Counted from the stretch's first letter, positions 45,988-57,073 are shown. The stretch is 64,000 nucleotides of DNA from an uncultured Candidatus Competibacteraceae bacterium (GCA_903879705.1 CAIRMO010000055.1:24124-88123), one strand, 5' to 3'. Numbers and translations are program-made. Notes: generated from the letters alone by a model not told the origin.

Positions 45988-48018
45988 ATGGCCGAGCAAT
46001 CCCCTACCCCCTCACGCCGGGAACTGGCTAACGCCATCCGCGCCCTCAGCATGGACGCGGTGCAACGGGCTGAATCCGGCCACCCCGGCGCACCGATGGG
46101 CATGGCCGACTTTGGCGCAGTGCTGTGGAACGACTTTTTGCGCCATAACCCGGCCCATCCCAAATGGCTCAACCGCGACCGGATGATCCTGTCCAACGGC
46201 CACGGCTCGATGTTGCAGTACGCGCTACTGCACCTGAGCGGCTATGACCTGACCATTAACGATCTGCGTAACTTCCGGCAATTGGGTTCGCGCACCCCCG
46301 GCCATCCTGAAGTTGGGCGCACCGCCGGCGTGGAAACCACCACCGGGCCATTGGGTCAGGGGTTGGCGAACGGGGTCGGCATGGCGCTGGCCGAACGGGC
46401 GCTGGCCACCCGCTTCAATCGCCCCGGCTTTCCCATCGTCGATCATTACACCTACGTCATCGCTGGCGACGGTTGCTTGATGGAAGGCGTCTCCTATGAA
46501 GCCTGCTCGCTGGCCGGGGCCTGGGGACTGGGCAAGCTGATTTGCCTCTATGACTCCAACGGTATTTCCATCGACGGGCCGGTGAAAGGCTGGTTTAGCG
46601 ACGACGTGGTCCGGCGTTTTGAGAGCTGCGGCTGGCACGTTATCCCGGACGTGGACGGCCATGACGCCGAGGCGGTTCATCAGGCCATTGCCCAAGCTAG
46701 GGCATTCACCGACCGGCCCACCCTGATCGTCTGCAAGACCGTCATCGCTTGGGGTTCACCCGGCAAGGGCGGTAGTGAAAAGTCACACGGCGCTCCGCTT
46801 GGCGTTGCCGAAGTCGCCGCAACCCGTGCGAACCTCGGTTGGCAGCACTTGCCGTTCGTTATCCCGCCGGAGATTTATCAAGCCTTTGATGCCCGCGCCA
46901 AAGGGGCCGACTGGGAAGGAGCGTGGAACGACTTGTTCGCCCGCTACCGGGCCGAATACCCGGAACCAGCCGCGGAACTGGATCGGCGCCTGGCCTGTGG
47001 TTTTCCTGAGGATTGGCAAGAACTGGCCTGGAATTTTATTCACGCCACCCAGGATCAGTGCGAAGATTTGGCGACCCGGATCGCTTCACAGCGGGCGTTG
47101 CAGGCTTACGGCCCGCATTTTCCCAGTCTGGTCGGCGGCTCGGCGGATTTGACCGAATCGACCGGGATTCCGTGGAGCGGTTGTCGGCCAGTGGATTTTG
47201 AGCATCCCGACGGTAACCTGATTTACTACGGCGCCCGCGAGTTTGCGATGAACGCCATCATGAACGGGCTGGCGTTGCACGGCGGCTACGTCCCGTTTGG
47301 CGGCACTTTCCTGATGTTCGCCGATTACGGGCGCAGCGCGATCCGCATGTCGGCCCTGATGAAGTTGCGCTGCATGTTCGTTTTAACCCACGACTCGATT
47401 GGGGTCGGTGGCGACGGCCCCACCCATCAACCGGTTGAACACGTTGCCAGCCTGCGACTCATTCCCAATCTGTCGGTCTGGCGAACCTGTGATACGGCGG
47501 AAACGGCGGTGGCGTGGAAGGTGGCGCTGGAGCGGGTGAATGGTCCGACCGCGCTGATTTTTACCCGCCAGAAATTGCCCCATCATAACCGGACCCCGGC
47601 TCAGGTATGGGCTATTGCCCGGGGCGGTTATGTCCTGCTCGATTGCGGCGCAGAACCCGAAGCGATCCTGATTGCGACGGGTTCCGAGGTGCAATTGGCG
47701 ATGGAAGCGGCGAAACAACTGAACGGGCAAGGACGGCGGGTGCGGGTGGTATCGATGCCCTCGGTGGATGTGTTCGACGCCCAGGACGCCACTTACCGGG
47801 AAGCGGTGTTGCCCGCCAGCGTGACCCGGCGGGTGGTGGTCGAGGCCGGGGTGACCGCGCCTTGGTATAAGTATGCTGGCGCCCAGGGGACGGTGATCGG
47901 CATCGATAGCTTTGGTGAATGCGGCCCTCCCGAAATCATTTTTCAGCATTTCGGCTTCACCACGGAACGGGTGGTCGAGGCCGTTACCGCCCTGTTCACG
48001 GTCGGCGCTGATTTTTAA
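45988..48018 (+). CDS. tkt: Transketolase
   Basis: 676 residues from ATG 45988. Thiamine diphosphate enzyme of the pentose phosphate and Calvin pathways. Motifs: [15 protein letters not shown], the ThDP-binding [20 protein letters not shown] to ..SNGISIDG, and [20 protein letters not shown]. Full length, conserved. Followed after 84 bases by gap, consistent with one transcript for tkt-gap-pgk. Confidence 0.98.
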   Translation: MAEQSPTPSRRELANAIRALSMDAVQRAESGHPGAPMGMADFGAVLWNDFLRHNPAHPKWLNRDRMILSNGHGSMLQYALLHLSGYDLTINDLRNFRQLGSRTPGHPEVGRTAGVETTTGPLGQGLANGVGMALAERALATRFNRPGFPIVDHYTYVIAGDGCLMEGVSYEACSLAGAWGLGKLICLYDSNGISIDGPVKGWFSDDVVRRFESCGWHVIPDVDGHDAEAVHQAIAQARAFTDRPTLIVCKTVIAWGSPGKGGSEKSHGAPLGVAEVAATRANLGWQHLPFVIPPEIYQAFDARAKGADWEGAWNDLFARYRAEYPEPAAELDRRLACGFPEDWQELAWNFIHATQDQCEDLATRIASQRALQAYGPHFPSLVGGSADLTESTGIPWSGCRPVDFEHPDGNLIYYGAREFAMNAIMNGLALHGGYVPFGGTFLMFADYGRSAIRMSALMKLRCMFVLTHDSIGVGGDGPTHQPVEHVASLRLIPNLSVWRTCDTAETAVAWKVALERVNGPTALIFTRQKLPHHNRTPAQVWAIARGGYVLLDCGAEPEAILIATGSEVQLAMEAAKQLNGQGRRVRVVSMPSVDVFDAQDATYREAVLPASVTRRVVVEAGVTAPWYKYAGAQGTVIGIDSFGECGPPEIIFQHFGFTTERVVEAVTALFTVGADF

Positions 48019-48021
48019 TGA

Positions 48022-49101
<1,080 letters not shown>

Positions 49102-49145
49102 GCGGTCGCCACCCGGTGGCGGTTCGCAACTAGCCGTTTAACCCG

Positions 49146-49188
49146 CCCCCGCCGTCTCGCGCCTTGCGCCTTGCCGGACGGGGGTTTT
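49146..49188 (+). terminator. Possible attenuator between gap and pgk
   Basis: CCCCCG (49146-49151) pairs with CGGGGG (49179-49184), extended by CCG/CGG with one bulge, followed by TTTTGTTTT. It ends 20 bases before the pgk ATG, so it may cause partial termination and lower pgk relative to gap. Confidence 0.5.
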
Positions 49189-49207
49189 GTTTTGAGGAAT
49201 GAACCTA

Positions 49208-50389
49208 ATGAATTTTAAACGCATGACCGATCTGGACCTGGCCGGCAAGCGGGTCTTTATCCGCGCCGATCTCAATGTGCCGGTCAAGGATGGCAAAGTC
49301 ACCTCCGACGCTCGCATCACCGCGTCGATGCCGACCATCGAATTTGCGCTGAAAGCGGGGGCCAAGGTGATGGTGACTTCTCACCTCGGTCGTCCCACCG
49401 AAGGCGAATTTTCCGAAGAAAACTCGCTCCAGCCGGTCGCCGATGTGATGAGCGCCAAGCTCGGCCAGCCGGTGCGGGTCATCCGCGACTGGGTCAACGG
49501 TGGTTTTGAAGTCGCCAATGGCGAAGTGGTGCTGCTGGAGAATTGCCGCATCAACAAGGGCGAGAAGAAGAACAACGACGACACCGCCAAGAAATACGCT
49601 GCCTTGTGCGATGTGTTCGTCATGGACGCTTTTGGCACCGCTCATCGCGCCGAAGCTTCGACCCACGGCGTCGCCAAGTTCGCCCCGGTAGCCTGTGCCG
49701 GCATTCTGCTGACCGAGGAACTGGACGCGCTGACCAAGGCGCTGGCCAAGCCGGCCCGGCCGATGGTCGCCATTGTCGGCGGCTCCAAGGTCTCGACCAA
49801 GCTGACCGTGCTGGAAAGCCTGTCCGATAAGGTCGATCAGATGGTGGTCGGCGGCGGCATCGCCAATACCTTCCTCAAGGCGGTCGGCAACAACGTCGGC
49901 AAATCGCTGTGTGAAGATGATCTGGTACCCATCGCGCAGGCGTTGATGACCAAGATGACCGCGCGTGGTGCGACCATTCCGATTGCGGTTGATGTCGTCT
50001 GCGGCAAGAAGTTTGATGCCGCCGAACCGGCGGTGCTGAAAGATGCGGGCGCGGTCAGCGATGACGACATGATTTTTGACATTGGTCCGCAGAGCGCCCA
50101 GGAAGTAGCCGACATCATCATGAAAGCCGGTACCGTGGTCTGGAATGGCCCGGTCGGCGTGTTCGAGTTTGATCAGTTTGGTGAAGGCACCAAGACCGTG
50201 GCGATGGCGATTGCTAACACCAAGGCCTTTACCTTGGCCGGCGGCGGCGACACGATTGCTGCGATCCAGAAGTACGATATTTACGACCAGGTGTCCTACA
50301 TCTCCACCGCTGGCGGCGCGTTCCTGGAATTCCTGGAAGGCAAGGTGCTACCGGCGGTCGAGATTCTGGAGACGCGGGCGAACAACTGA
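49208..50389 (+). CDS. pgk: Phosphoglycerate kinase
   Basis: 393 residues from ATG 49208, for which GAGGA is nine bases upstream (the ATG at 49199 is too close to it). Two-domain kinase: [15 protein letters not shown] (3-phosphoglycerate), [30 protein letters not shown], and the nucleotide-binding end [15 protein letters not shown]. Transfers phosphate from 1,3-bisphosphoglycerate to ADP. Confidence 0.98.
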   Translation: MNFKRMTDLDLAGKRVFIRADLNVPVKDGKVTSDARITASMPTIEFALKAGAKVMVTSHLGRPTEGEFSEENSLQPVADVMSAKLGQPVRVIRDWVNGGFEVANGEVVLLENCRINKGEKKNNDDTAKKYAALCDVFVMDAFGTAHRAEASTHGVAKFAPVACAGILLTEELDALTKALAKPARPMVAIVGGSKVSTKLTVLESLSDKVDQMVVGGGIANTFLKAVGNNVGKSLCEDDLVPIAQALMTKMTARGATIPIAVDVVCGKKFDAAEPAVLKDAGAVSDDDMIFDIGPQSAQEVADIIMKAGTVVWNGPVGVFEFDQFGEGTKTVAMAIANTKAFTLAGGGDTIAAIQKYDIYDQVSYISTAGGAFLEFLEGKVLPAVEILETRANN

Positions 50390-50412
50390 TCCCGGATTGC
50401 GCTGATAGAATC

Positions 50413-50440
50413 AACGGCGGCCTGCGGGTCGCCGTTTTTC
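50413..50440 (+). terminator. Rho-independent terminator after pgk
   Basis: AACGGC (50413-50418) pairs with GCCGTT (50431-50436), extended by G/C pairs, with a T-rich tail. It ends the tkt-gap-pgk transcript. Confidence 0.7.
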
Positions 50441-50446
50441 TTCGGG

Positions 50447-50577
50447 TAAATTTTCTTGTGATCCAAATCCACAAGTTGGAGAACCAGACCATGCGCGAAT
50501 CAATTACATCAAGAGGTTGGCAGAGTCCCGACGATCCAGCCCACCCTGCGACCCATCGTTAATCACAGGAAAATTTA
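50447..50577. mobile_element. MITE-like short inverted-repeat element (copy A)
   Basis: Left end TAAATTTTCTTGTGAT (50447-50462) and right end ATCACAGGAAAATTTA (50562-50577) are inverted copies with one mismatch, 131 bases apart. The right side continues GAGGAGGAAAA, identical to the outside of copy B at 61450. The interior has no gene. It lies between pgk and engB. Confidence 0.6.
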
Positions 50578-50618
50578 GAGGAGGAAAATCACCCCGGATT
50601 TAGAGGCCTCTCAACATT

Positions 50619-51275
50619 TCAACTTTGAAACCCCAGCCATTCATCCAGCCATTGCCAGGCTTCATCCCGACCTTGGCTGATTGGCGCCGAAAACAACTGG
50701 ACGCTGGCTTGCGGATAGTCGGCGCGTAACGACTTTTCTACCTGCTGCCGCGTCGTCGCCGCCGCGCCCCGGCTGAGCTTATCGGCCTTGGTCAGCAGGA
50801 TATGCACCGGCAATTGGCGGACCACGCAGCAATCCAGCATCCGTCGATCCAGATCAGTAAGCGGGTGGCGGATGTCCATCAGCAACAACAGGCCCTGCAA
50901 CGCCACCCGCTCGCGTAAATACCGCTCCAGCAGATTCTGCCAGTGCCGGCGGATCGCATCCGGGACCTTGGCATAACCATAGCCGGGCAAGTCCACCAGA
51001 TAGCGCTCCGGTGCCGCCTCGAAGAAATTGATCATCTGCGTGCGTCCAGGGGTCTTGCTGACCCGCGCCAGTTGCCGCTGCCCGGTCAGGACATTCAGGG
51101 CGCTGGATTTGCCGGCGTTGGAGCGCCCGGCAAAGGCGACTTCGCAACCGGTATCCGGTGGCAATTGCTCGAAGTCGTTGACGCTGTTAAAAAACCGCAC
51201 TGCCTGATAACGACGGGCGGCGGCGGCGATCTGGGAAATAGAAACAGAATAATCAGGGTTTCTCATTGAACTCAA
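50619..51275 (-). CDS. engB: Ribosome-assembly GTPase EngB (YsxC/YihA)
   Basis: 218 residues; ATG 51266 is an alternative start. TRAFAC GTPase: EVAFAGRSNAGKSSALNVLT (G1), GRTQMINFFE and DLPGYGYAKVP (G3), LTKADKL (G4) and RGAAATTR. It acts in late 50S subunit assembly. Divergent from the cytochrome c4 gene. Confidence 0.97.
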   Translation of the reverse strand: MSSMRNPDYSVSISQIAAAARRYQAVRFFNSVNDFEQLPPDTGCEVAFAGRSNAGKSSALNVLTGQRQLARVSKTPGRTQMINFFEAAPERYLVDLPGYGYAKVPDAIRRHWQNLLERYLRERVALQGLLLLMDIRHPLTDLDRRMLDCCVVRQLPVHILLTKADKLSRGAAATTRQQVEKSLRADYPQASVQLFSAPISQGRDEAWQWLDEWLGFQS

Positions 51276-51294
51276 AGGCCGAAACTGATATATA
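51266..51294 (+). promoter_or_regulatory. Putative sigma-70 promoter for cytochrome c4 gene
   Basis: TTGAAC (51266-51271), 17-base spacer, TATATA (51289-51294), facing the cytochrome gene and overlapping the engB start region. It leaves a leader of about 145 bases. Confidence 0.45.
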
Positions 51295-51444
51295 AAACCG
51301 CCGTTTTTGCCGACGGGACCGATTCAAACCAGCACCGGTTCCGCCCCGACCTCAGCGGGACCTGGTCGCCGTCCGCGCCACTCTTCCACGCCGGCGGCAG
51401 GTCGCCTGAACCGAATTTTGTCATCGTACAGGAGCCTTCCAAAA

Positions 51445-52050
51445 ATGAAAAAACTCATCATGCTCGCCGCGGCCTGCGTAGCGCTCGGTTCCACGACCGC
51501 CGCAATCGCCGCCGGCGATGCAACCGCCGGTAAAGCCAAGTCCGCGTTGTGCATGGCCTGTCATAACCCGGACGGTAACAGCATCAATCCCACCTATCCT
51601 AAACTGGCTGGACAGGGTGCCGATTACCTGCTGAAGCAACTTCAGGAACTCAAGAGCGGCGTTCGGGTTAATCCGATCATGCTCGGGATGACCGCGGCGC
51701 TGACCCCGCAGGACATGGAAGACCTGTCGGCTTATTTCGCCTCGCAGCAGATCGCCCGTGGCGCGGCAGATCCGGCGCTGGCTCCGGCGGGTGAGGCGCT
51801 ATTCCGCGGCGGCAACCTGACTAGCGGCGTGTCGGCCTGCACGGCGTGTCACGGCGTCGCCGGCGCCGGCAATCCAGTCGCCAAGTTTCCAGCGCTGGCG
51901 GGTCAACATGCCCAGTATATTGAAATTCAACTGAAAGCCTTCCGCGCCATGGAACGCGCTAACGATGCCGGCCAGATGATGCGTGGCGTCGCCGCTAAAC
52001 TGACCGACCCGGAAATCAAGGCGGTGGCCTCCTACCTTCAGGGGTTGTAA
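51445..52050 (+). CDS. Cytochrome c4, dihaem
   Basis: 201 residues from ATG 51445 with CAGGAG upstream. Signal peptide (KKLIMLAAACVALGSTTAAI, ending AA). Two haem-binding motifs, CMACH and CTACH, each in a cytochrome c domain of ~90 residues; distal ligand candidates Met in NPIMLGMTAAL and GQMMRGVAAKL. Periplasmic electron carrier, typically to a terminal oxidase. Next to resB-ccsA, which would mature it. Confidence 0.95.
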   Translation: MKKLIMLAAACVALGSTTAAIAAGDATAGKAKSALCMACHNPDGNSINPTYPKLAGQGADYLLKQLQELKSGVRVNPIMLGMTAALTPQDMEDLSAYFASQQIARGAADPALAPAGEALFRGGNLTSGVSACTACHGVAGAGNPVAKFPALAGQHAQYIEIQLKAFRAMERANDAGQMMRGVAAKLTDPEIKAVASYLQGL

Positions 52051-52095
52051 TAAAAATCCGGGCCAGCCGAACTGAATACCCTTGATTTGACGGTG

Positions 52096-52122
52096 GGGTG
52101 GCTTGACCAGCCGCCCTTTTTT
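52096..52122 (+). terminator. Rho-independent terminator after cytochrome c4
   Basis: GGGTGGCT (52096-52103) pairs with AGCCGCCC (52109-52116) with one G-T pair, loop TGACC, then six T. Confidence 0.85.
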
Positions 52123-52242
52123 ATGCCCACCCCGGTGCTGATCCTCTTCAAAACCCGTGAACGGAGTGCGCCCTCCTCTGTCGAAAGGGCGTTCTGAATT
52201 CTCCCCAACCGCTTTCCATCGACTTCACATTCCAACGACTTC

Positions 52243-54291
52243 GTGAACGAAACCACCGCCTGCAAACCTGCCCGCCGGCGCACCCTGGGTTGGGTGCTGC
52301 TGGAATTTCTTGGCTCGATGAATCTTGCGATCACCCTGCTGGTGGTGCTGGCTATTGCCTCCATGATCGGCACGGTTTTGCAACAGAACCAACCATATCC
52401 CGATTACATCCTCAAGTTCGGACCCTTCTGGTTCGAGGTTTTTAAGAGCCTGGATTTATACAGCGTCTACGGCGCCGGCTGGTTTATCGCCATTCTCGCC
52501 GGCCTGATCCTGTCCACCGGCGTCTGCCTCTACCGGCAGGTTCCGGGGATGTGGCGGGAGATGGCGCGGTTCCGCACGGCGGTCGATGCTGATTCGCTGC
52601 GTGGCTTCCAGCAGCAGACCGAATGGCGGTTGCCGGGTGGCGATTCCGGCGCGACGCTGGCGGCCATCACCGGCGCATTGCGCAACCACGGCTACCGGTG
52701 GCGAATCCAGGATCACGGCGATCATCACGTCATTGCCGCGATGAAAGGTCGCTATAACCGGCTCGGCTATCTGTTCACCCACGCCGCGATCATCGTGATC
52801 GGGGTCGGCGGACTGCTCGATGGCGATCTGTGGCTCAAGCTCAAGGAATGGCGCGGCGAACTGGTGGTGGAGACCCGTGACCTGAGCGCCCGTGCGGTTC
52901 CCCCCATCAGCCGGCTGACCCCCGGCGCGATTCCGGCGTTTCGCGGCAATGTGCGCCTGCCGGAAGGTTCCACCGCCAATTTCGTTTTTCTGCGGCTGCG
53001 CGACGGCTTTCTGGTGCAGGAACTGCCCTTTGCGATTGAACTCAAGGACTTCCAGGTGGCGTATTACGACACCGGTCAGCCCAAGTCTTTTGTCAGCGAG
53101 GTGCTGATTCACGATCAGGAGCATCTGGGCGATCAACCACTGGCGGCCACCATCCGGGTCAATCACCCGCTGGTCTATCGCGGCTATGCCATTTACCAGT
53201 CTGATTTCGGCGATGGCGGCTCCAGGCTGGAACTGAAAGCCTGGCCGCTGGCGACTGCCCGGCTGGAGCCGGTTGCTGTGAAAGGCGAAGTGGGCGGGAC
53301 GATCAAGGTTGGCGGACCGACCGCCGGGGCGCGCAGTCTGGAACTGGACGATTTCCGGCTGTTCAACCTGCTGCCGGAACCGGACGCTCAGCCCGGCGAC
53401 CGCAAATTCCGCAACTTCGGACCGAGTATCAGTTTCAAGCTGCGTGATGCCGCCGGCGAAGCGCGGGAATATCTGAATTATATGGCCCCGGTCTCGATGG
53501 AAGGCCGTTGGTTTTATCTGAGCGGGATGCGCGCCCGGCCCGGCGATCCGTTCAGCTATCTGCATATTCCGGTGGACGCCAACAACAGTCCCGAACGGTT
53601 TTTGCGCTTCAATGCCCGGCTACGCGACGCCGACGGTCTGCAAAAGTGGCTGACCCGGCCGGCGGTTGACAGTGATAATCCCGACTTTCAGCGTGATTTG
53701 ATCCGGGTGCGGCTGAGTCTGGTGGGGCTGTTTATCCAAGGCGGCTTTATGGCGATCACCGAGAAAGCTAAAACCGTTGCGCCGGCGGAGCGGTTGCAGG
53801 AGGCCACCGCGCTGTATTTGAACCTGCTGCGCGAAACCCTGGCGGAAGTGTTTATCGACACGCTGCGCGAAGAGGGCGTCAACGTCGAGCAGGAGCCTGG
53901 TGAACGCGAGAACGCCTTTTTCAACGATGCGCTGTCCGCCTTGGCGGCGCTACCGGCCTACGGATCGCCGTTCTACCTGCAATTGACCGGCTTTCAGCAG
54001 GTGGAGGCGTCGGGGCTGCAAGTGACCTACAGCGGCGGGACGGTCGTGGTCTATGCCGGTTTTGTCCTGCTGATTCTGGGGGTCTTCCTCATGTTCTATA
54101 CTTCACATCGCCGGTTGTGGGCGTGGCTGGCGAGCGAAGATGACGCCGTCCGGCTGATTCTGGCCGGCGCGGGCAACCGCCGTCCGCTGGAATTCGCCAG
54201 TGAATTCGCCGAAGTGCGGGCCGCGCTGGAACGACGACTGAGACGACCCATCACCTCACCCTCTCCGACATCTTCGAACGAGACCCATTGA
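52243..54291 (+). CDS. resB: Cytochrome c biogenesis protein ResB (Ccs1), System II
   Basis: 682 residues from GTG 52243. Membrane spans near 20-45 (LGSMNLAITLLVVLAIASMI), 80-95, 165-190 and at the C-terminus (VVVYAGFVLLILGVFLMFY), with a large periplasmic domain between. The family pattern GTVLQQNQPYPDYI is present. With CcsA it forms the haem delivery and ligation complex that attaches haem to CxxCH apocytochromes. One base separates its stop from the ccsA start. Confidence 0.95.
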   Translation: MNETTACKPARRRTLGWVLLEFLGSMNLAITLLVVLAIASMIGTVLQQNQPYPDYILKFGPFWFEVFKSLDLYSVYGAGWFIAILAGLILSTGVCLYRQVPGMWREMARFRTAVDADSLRGFQQQTEWRLPGGDSGATLAAITGALRNHGYRWRIQDHGDHHVIAAMKGRYNRLGYLFTHAAIIVIGVGGLLDGDLWLKLKEWRGELVVETRDLSARAVPPISRLTPGAIPAFRGNVRLPEGSTANFVFLRLRDGFLVQELPFAIELKDFQVAYYDTGQPKSFVSEVLIHDQEHLGDQPLAATIRVNHPLVYRGYAIYQSDFGDGGSRLELKAWPLATARLEPVAVKGEVGGTIKVGGPTAGARSLELDDFRLFNLLPEPDAQPGDRKFRNFGPSISFKLRDAAGEAREYLNYMAPVSMEGRWFYLSGMRARPGDPFSYLHIPVDANNSPERFLRFNARLRDADGLQKWLTRPAVDSDNPDFQRDLIRVRLSLVGLFIQGGFMAITEKAKTVAPAERLQEATALYLNLLRETLAEVFIDTLREEGVNVEQEPGERENAFFNDALSALAALPAYGSPFYLQLTGFQQVEASGLQVTYSGGTVVVYAGFVLLILGVFLMFYTSHRRLWAWLASEDDAVRLILAGAGNRRPLEFASEFAEVRAALERRLRRPITSPSPTSSNETH

Positions 54292-54292
54292 C

Positions 54293-55471
54293 ATGGCGGC
54301 AACCCGTGAAGCACTGCTTGAATCCTGGGATCAACCCGCGCGCTGGCCGTGGTTGACGGTTAGCGACGCGCTGTGGACGCTGCTGGTTCTGGCCGGTTCA
54401 GGCTATGCCTACTCGCTTTACCAGTCCTATATGGATGGCTACGAGGTCGCCATCCAGCTTGGCGCAACCCTGGCGTTGATCGGCTGGGGCCGGTACTGGC
54501 CGCCGGCGCGGCGCTTCACTTTGGCGGTCACCGCACTCACCGTACTGGCCTTATGGCGCTATGGCGCGGATTACGAACTGCGCAAAAGCGCTTTCCTGCT
54601 CAAGTATTTGCTGGAAAGCCAGGCGGCGTTCATGTGGATGAGTACGCTGTATGTGCTGGCGACCGTCACCTACTTCGCCGCGCTGTTTTCCCGCTCGGAG
54701 TTCATTGGCAAGACCGCTACAGCCTTGACCTGGAGCGCGACAGTGATGGGTATGACCGGGTTGCTGGTGCGTTGGCGCGAGTCCTACCTGCTCGGCACGG
54801 ACATCGGCCACATTCCGGTCAGCAATCTGTACGAAGTTTTCATCCTGTTCGCGCTGATCACCGCGCTGCTGTACCTGTTCTATGAAGACCGCACCCGCAC
54901 CCGGAGCATGGGTGGCTTCGTTTTGCTGGTCATCAGCGGGGCGGTGGCATTTTTGCTCTGGTACACCTTCGGTCGGCAGGCGCATCACATCCAGCCCTTG
55001 ATCCCGGCCTTGCAAAGCTACTGGATGAAAATTCATGTCCCGGCCAACTTTGTCGGCTATGGCGCGTTTGCGCTGGCGGCTATGCTCGGAGTGGCTTATC
55101 TGTTGCGGGACTGGGCCGAAACCCGCAATCCCGACGGCGTACTCGCCCGGGTCTTGCCGCCAGCGGCATTGCTCGACGATGTCATGTACAAAGCCATCGC
55201 GCTGGGCTTTGCCGCCTTTACCATCGCTACCGTCCTCGGCGCGTTGTGGGCGGCGGAAGCCTGGGGCGGCTACTGGTCGTGGGACCCGAAGGAAACCTGG
55301 GCCTTGATCGTCTGGCTGAACTACGCCGCCTGGCTGCACCTGCGTCTGACCAAAGGCCGGCGCGGGACGCCGATGGCCTGGTGGGCCGTCATCGGCCTGT
55401 TCGTAACCCTGTTCGCATTTATTGGCGTCAACATGTTCCTGTCCGGCCTGCATTCCTACGGCTCGCTGTAA
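54293..55471 (+). CDS. ccsA: Cytochrome c biogenesis protein CcsA (ResC), System II
   Basis: 392 residues with eight to ten membrane spans. The tryptophan-rich WWD haem-binding motif is WGGYWSWDPKETWALIVWL, with flanking His in KSYWMKIHVPANFVGYG-type and AWLHLRLTK segments. It binds haem and presents it to apocytochrome c. Paired with resB; there is no CcmABCDEFGH operon in the window. Confidence 0.96.
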   Translation: MAATREALLESWDQPARWPWLTVSDALWTLLVLAGSGYAYSLYQSYMDGYEVAIQLGATLALIGWGRYWPPARRFTLAVTALTVLALWRYGADYELRKSAFLLKYLLESQAAFMWMSTLYVLATVTYFAALFSRSEFIGKTATALTWSATVMGMTGLLVRWRESYLLGTDIGHIPVSNLYEVFILFALITALLYLFYEDRTRTRSMGGFVLLVISGAVAFLLWYTFGRQAHHIQPLIPALQSYWMKIHVPANFVGYGAFALAAMLGVAYLLRDWAETRNPDGVLARVLPPAALLDDVMYKAIALGFAAFTIATVLGALWAAEAWGGYWSWDPKETWALIVWLNYAAWLHLRLTKGRRGTPMAWWAVIGLFVTLFAFIGVNMFLSGLHSYGSL

Positions 55472-55516
55472 TGTTCGCTCTGATTCCATTCAAACCTCTG
55501 CTCTGGAGTTTACCCG

Positions 55517-56209
55517 ATGCCCCATCCGCTCTACCGCCTGCTGCTGATTCTGCTGACCTGCGCCTTGCCACTGACCGCAGTTCATGCCACCGATCCAGCC
55601 GCGCCCCCAACTTTTGAGGAAGGCAAGGATTATCTGCGATTGCCTACTTCGCTCCCCACGGCGACCCCCGGCAAGATCGAGGTGATGGAGTTTTTTTCCT
55701 ATACCTGCCCGCATTGCCGCAGCCTGGAGCCATCCGCCCAGGCATGGCTGAAACGCAAACCGGAAAATGTCGCCTTCATGCGGATTGCCGTCTCTTTTAG
55801 CGCGAACTGGGAACCCAGTGCCCGTGCCTACTACGCCGCCGAGGCGCTGGGGGTGCTGGACAAGGTGCATCAGCCACTGTTCGAGGCCGTCCACAACAAT
55901 CCCCGCATCAATCTGGATGAGTTCGCCGCGTTCTTCGCCGAGCAGGGCGTCGATCAGGACGCCTTCCGTAAGGCCTATAGTTCCTTCCAGACCGAGACCC
56001 AGTTGCGGCGGGGCACCCAGATTGCCCAGCGCTACAAGATCAACGGGGTGCCGGCGATCATCGTCAATGGCGAATACGACGTGCGCTCGCCACGCATGTT
56101 CGAAACGGTGGATTTTCTGATCGCCCAGAAAGTGGCGGTGCCTACCCCGGTGCCCACTCCGGCGCCCACTCCGGTGCCTACTCCGGTGCCTACCCTGGCA
56201 CCGAACTGA
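55517..56209 (+). CDS. dsbA: Thiol:disulfide interchange protein DsbA with repeat tail
   Basis: 230 residues. Signal peptide (YRLLLILLTCALPLTAVHA). Thioredoxin fold with active-site C64-P-H-C67 in FFSYTCPHCRSL and the cis-proline in INGVPAIIVNGEY. It oxidises periplasmic thiols; with the cytochrome genes next door, it may also affect apocytochrome thiols. After the last helix the protein ends in a proline-rich (VPTP)n tail not usual for DsbA. Confidence 0.95.
   Translation: MPHPLYRLLLILLTCALPLTAVHATDPAAPPTFEEGKDYLRLPTSLPTATPGKIEVMEFFSYTCPHCRSLEPSAQAWLKRKPENVAFMRIAVSFSANWEPSARAYYAAEALGVLDKVHQPLFEAVHNNPRINLDEFAAFFAEQGVDQDAFRKAYSSFQTETQLRRGTQIAQRYKINGVPAIIVNGEYDVRSPRMFETVDFLIAQKVAVPTPVPTPAPTPVPTPVPTLAPN
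56138..56203. repeat. 12-base tandem repeat at the end of dsbA
   Basis: About five copies of GTGCCTACTCCG (variants with C/T changes; one GCG start) encode VPTP/APTP units. The repeat adds a Pro-rich tail of ~20 residues and could vary in length without changing frame. Confidence 0.85.
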
Positions 56210-57060
56210 TGAGCGATCCCGGCGATCCGATCCGGCTACGGCTGCTCAGTTACAACATTCAGAGCGGCCTGACCACCGACCGGTACTCCCATTACCTGAC
56301 CCGGAGCTGGAAGCATCTGGTGCCGGTGCCATCGCGGATGACCAATCTTGACGGCATCGCCCAGGTGCTGGCCGATTACGATCTGGTCGGTTTGCAGGAA
56401 GTGGACGCCGGCAGTCTGCGCAGTGGCTTCGTCAACCAGGTCAAATACCTGGCTGATGCTGCCGGGTTCGCGCATGTCTTTGATCAGTCCAACCGCCGGA
56501 TTGGCTGGATTTCCCAGCATGGCAACGCGCTATTGAGCCGCTTTCGTCCGTCTGCTATCACCGAACACAAGCTGCCGGGCTTGATTCCAGGCCGGGGCGT
56601 GCTGGAAGTCCGGTTTGGAACCGGAACCGACGCGCTGCATGTGCTGATTCTGCACTTGGCGCTGGGCCGGCGGGGCCGGTTGCGACAGATCGGGTTTCTG
56701 ATCGAACTGACGCACGATTATCGTCATGTGATTTTGATGGGCGATCTCAACAGCCGCTCGGACAGCCCCGAAATGGCGGTGTTGCTGGAGAATGTCGGCT
56801 TGCTGGAACCCGCGCCGGGTTTGCACACCTTCCCCAGTTGGCAACCGGATCGGCAACTGGATCACATTCTGGTGTCGCCGTCGATCATCGTCGAACAGGT
56901 TGAAGTGCTGGACTGCACCTTTTCCGATCATCGGCCCCTGTCCATGGTGGTGCAGTTGCCGGCGGCGGTACGACTGGAGCCGGAAACGCGGTCTGCTTTT
57001 CCAGAGCCGAGGGATGCCGCCGCGACTCTTTATCCCCTTGCCATGCAGGTTGCGCACTAA
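56209..57060 (+). CDS. Endonuclease/exonuclease/phosphatase (EEP) family hydrolase
   Basis: 283 residues; the ATG overlaps the last base of the dsbA stop. EEP motifs: LLSYNIQSGL (Asn), VGLQEVDAGS (metal-binding Glu), MGDLNSRSDSPE (Asp-Asn), LDHILVSP and the catalytic FSDHRPLSM. No signal peptide, so probably cytoplasmic. Substrate unknown; the family includes phosphodiesterases and nucleases. The order dsbA-EEP downstream of resB-ccsA recurs in several gammaproteobacteria. Confidence 0.9.
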   Translation: MSDPGDPIRLRLLSYNIQSGLTTDRYSHYLTRSWKHLVPVPSRMTNLDGIAQVLADYDLVGLQEVDAGSLRSGFVNQVKYLADAAGFAHVFDQSNRRIGWISQHGNALLSRFRPSAITEHKLPGLIPGRGVLEVRFGTGTDALHVLILHLALGRRGRLRQIGFLIELTHDYRHVILMGDLNSRSDSPEMAVLLENVGLLEPAPGLHTFPSWQPDRQLDHILVSPSIIVEQVEVLDCTFSDHRPLSMVVQLPAAVRLEPETRSAFPEPRDAAATLYPLAMQVAH

Positions 57061-57073
57061 TAACCACGCCGAA

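Noticed and set aside
50578..50618. AGAGGCCTCT palindrome near the engB stop as a terminator
   Set aside because: The stem is only five bases and has no T-run on either strand.
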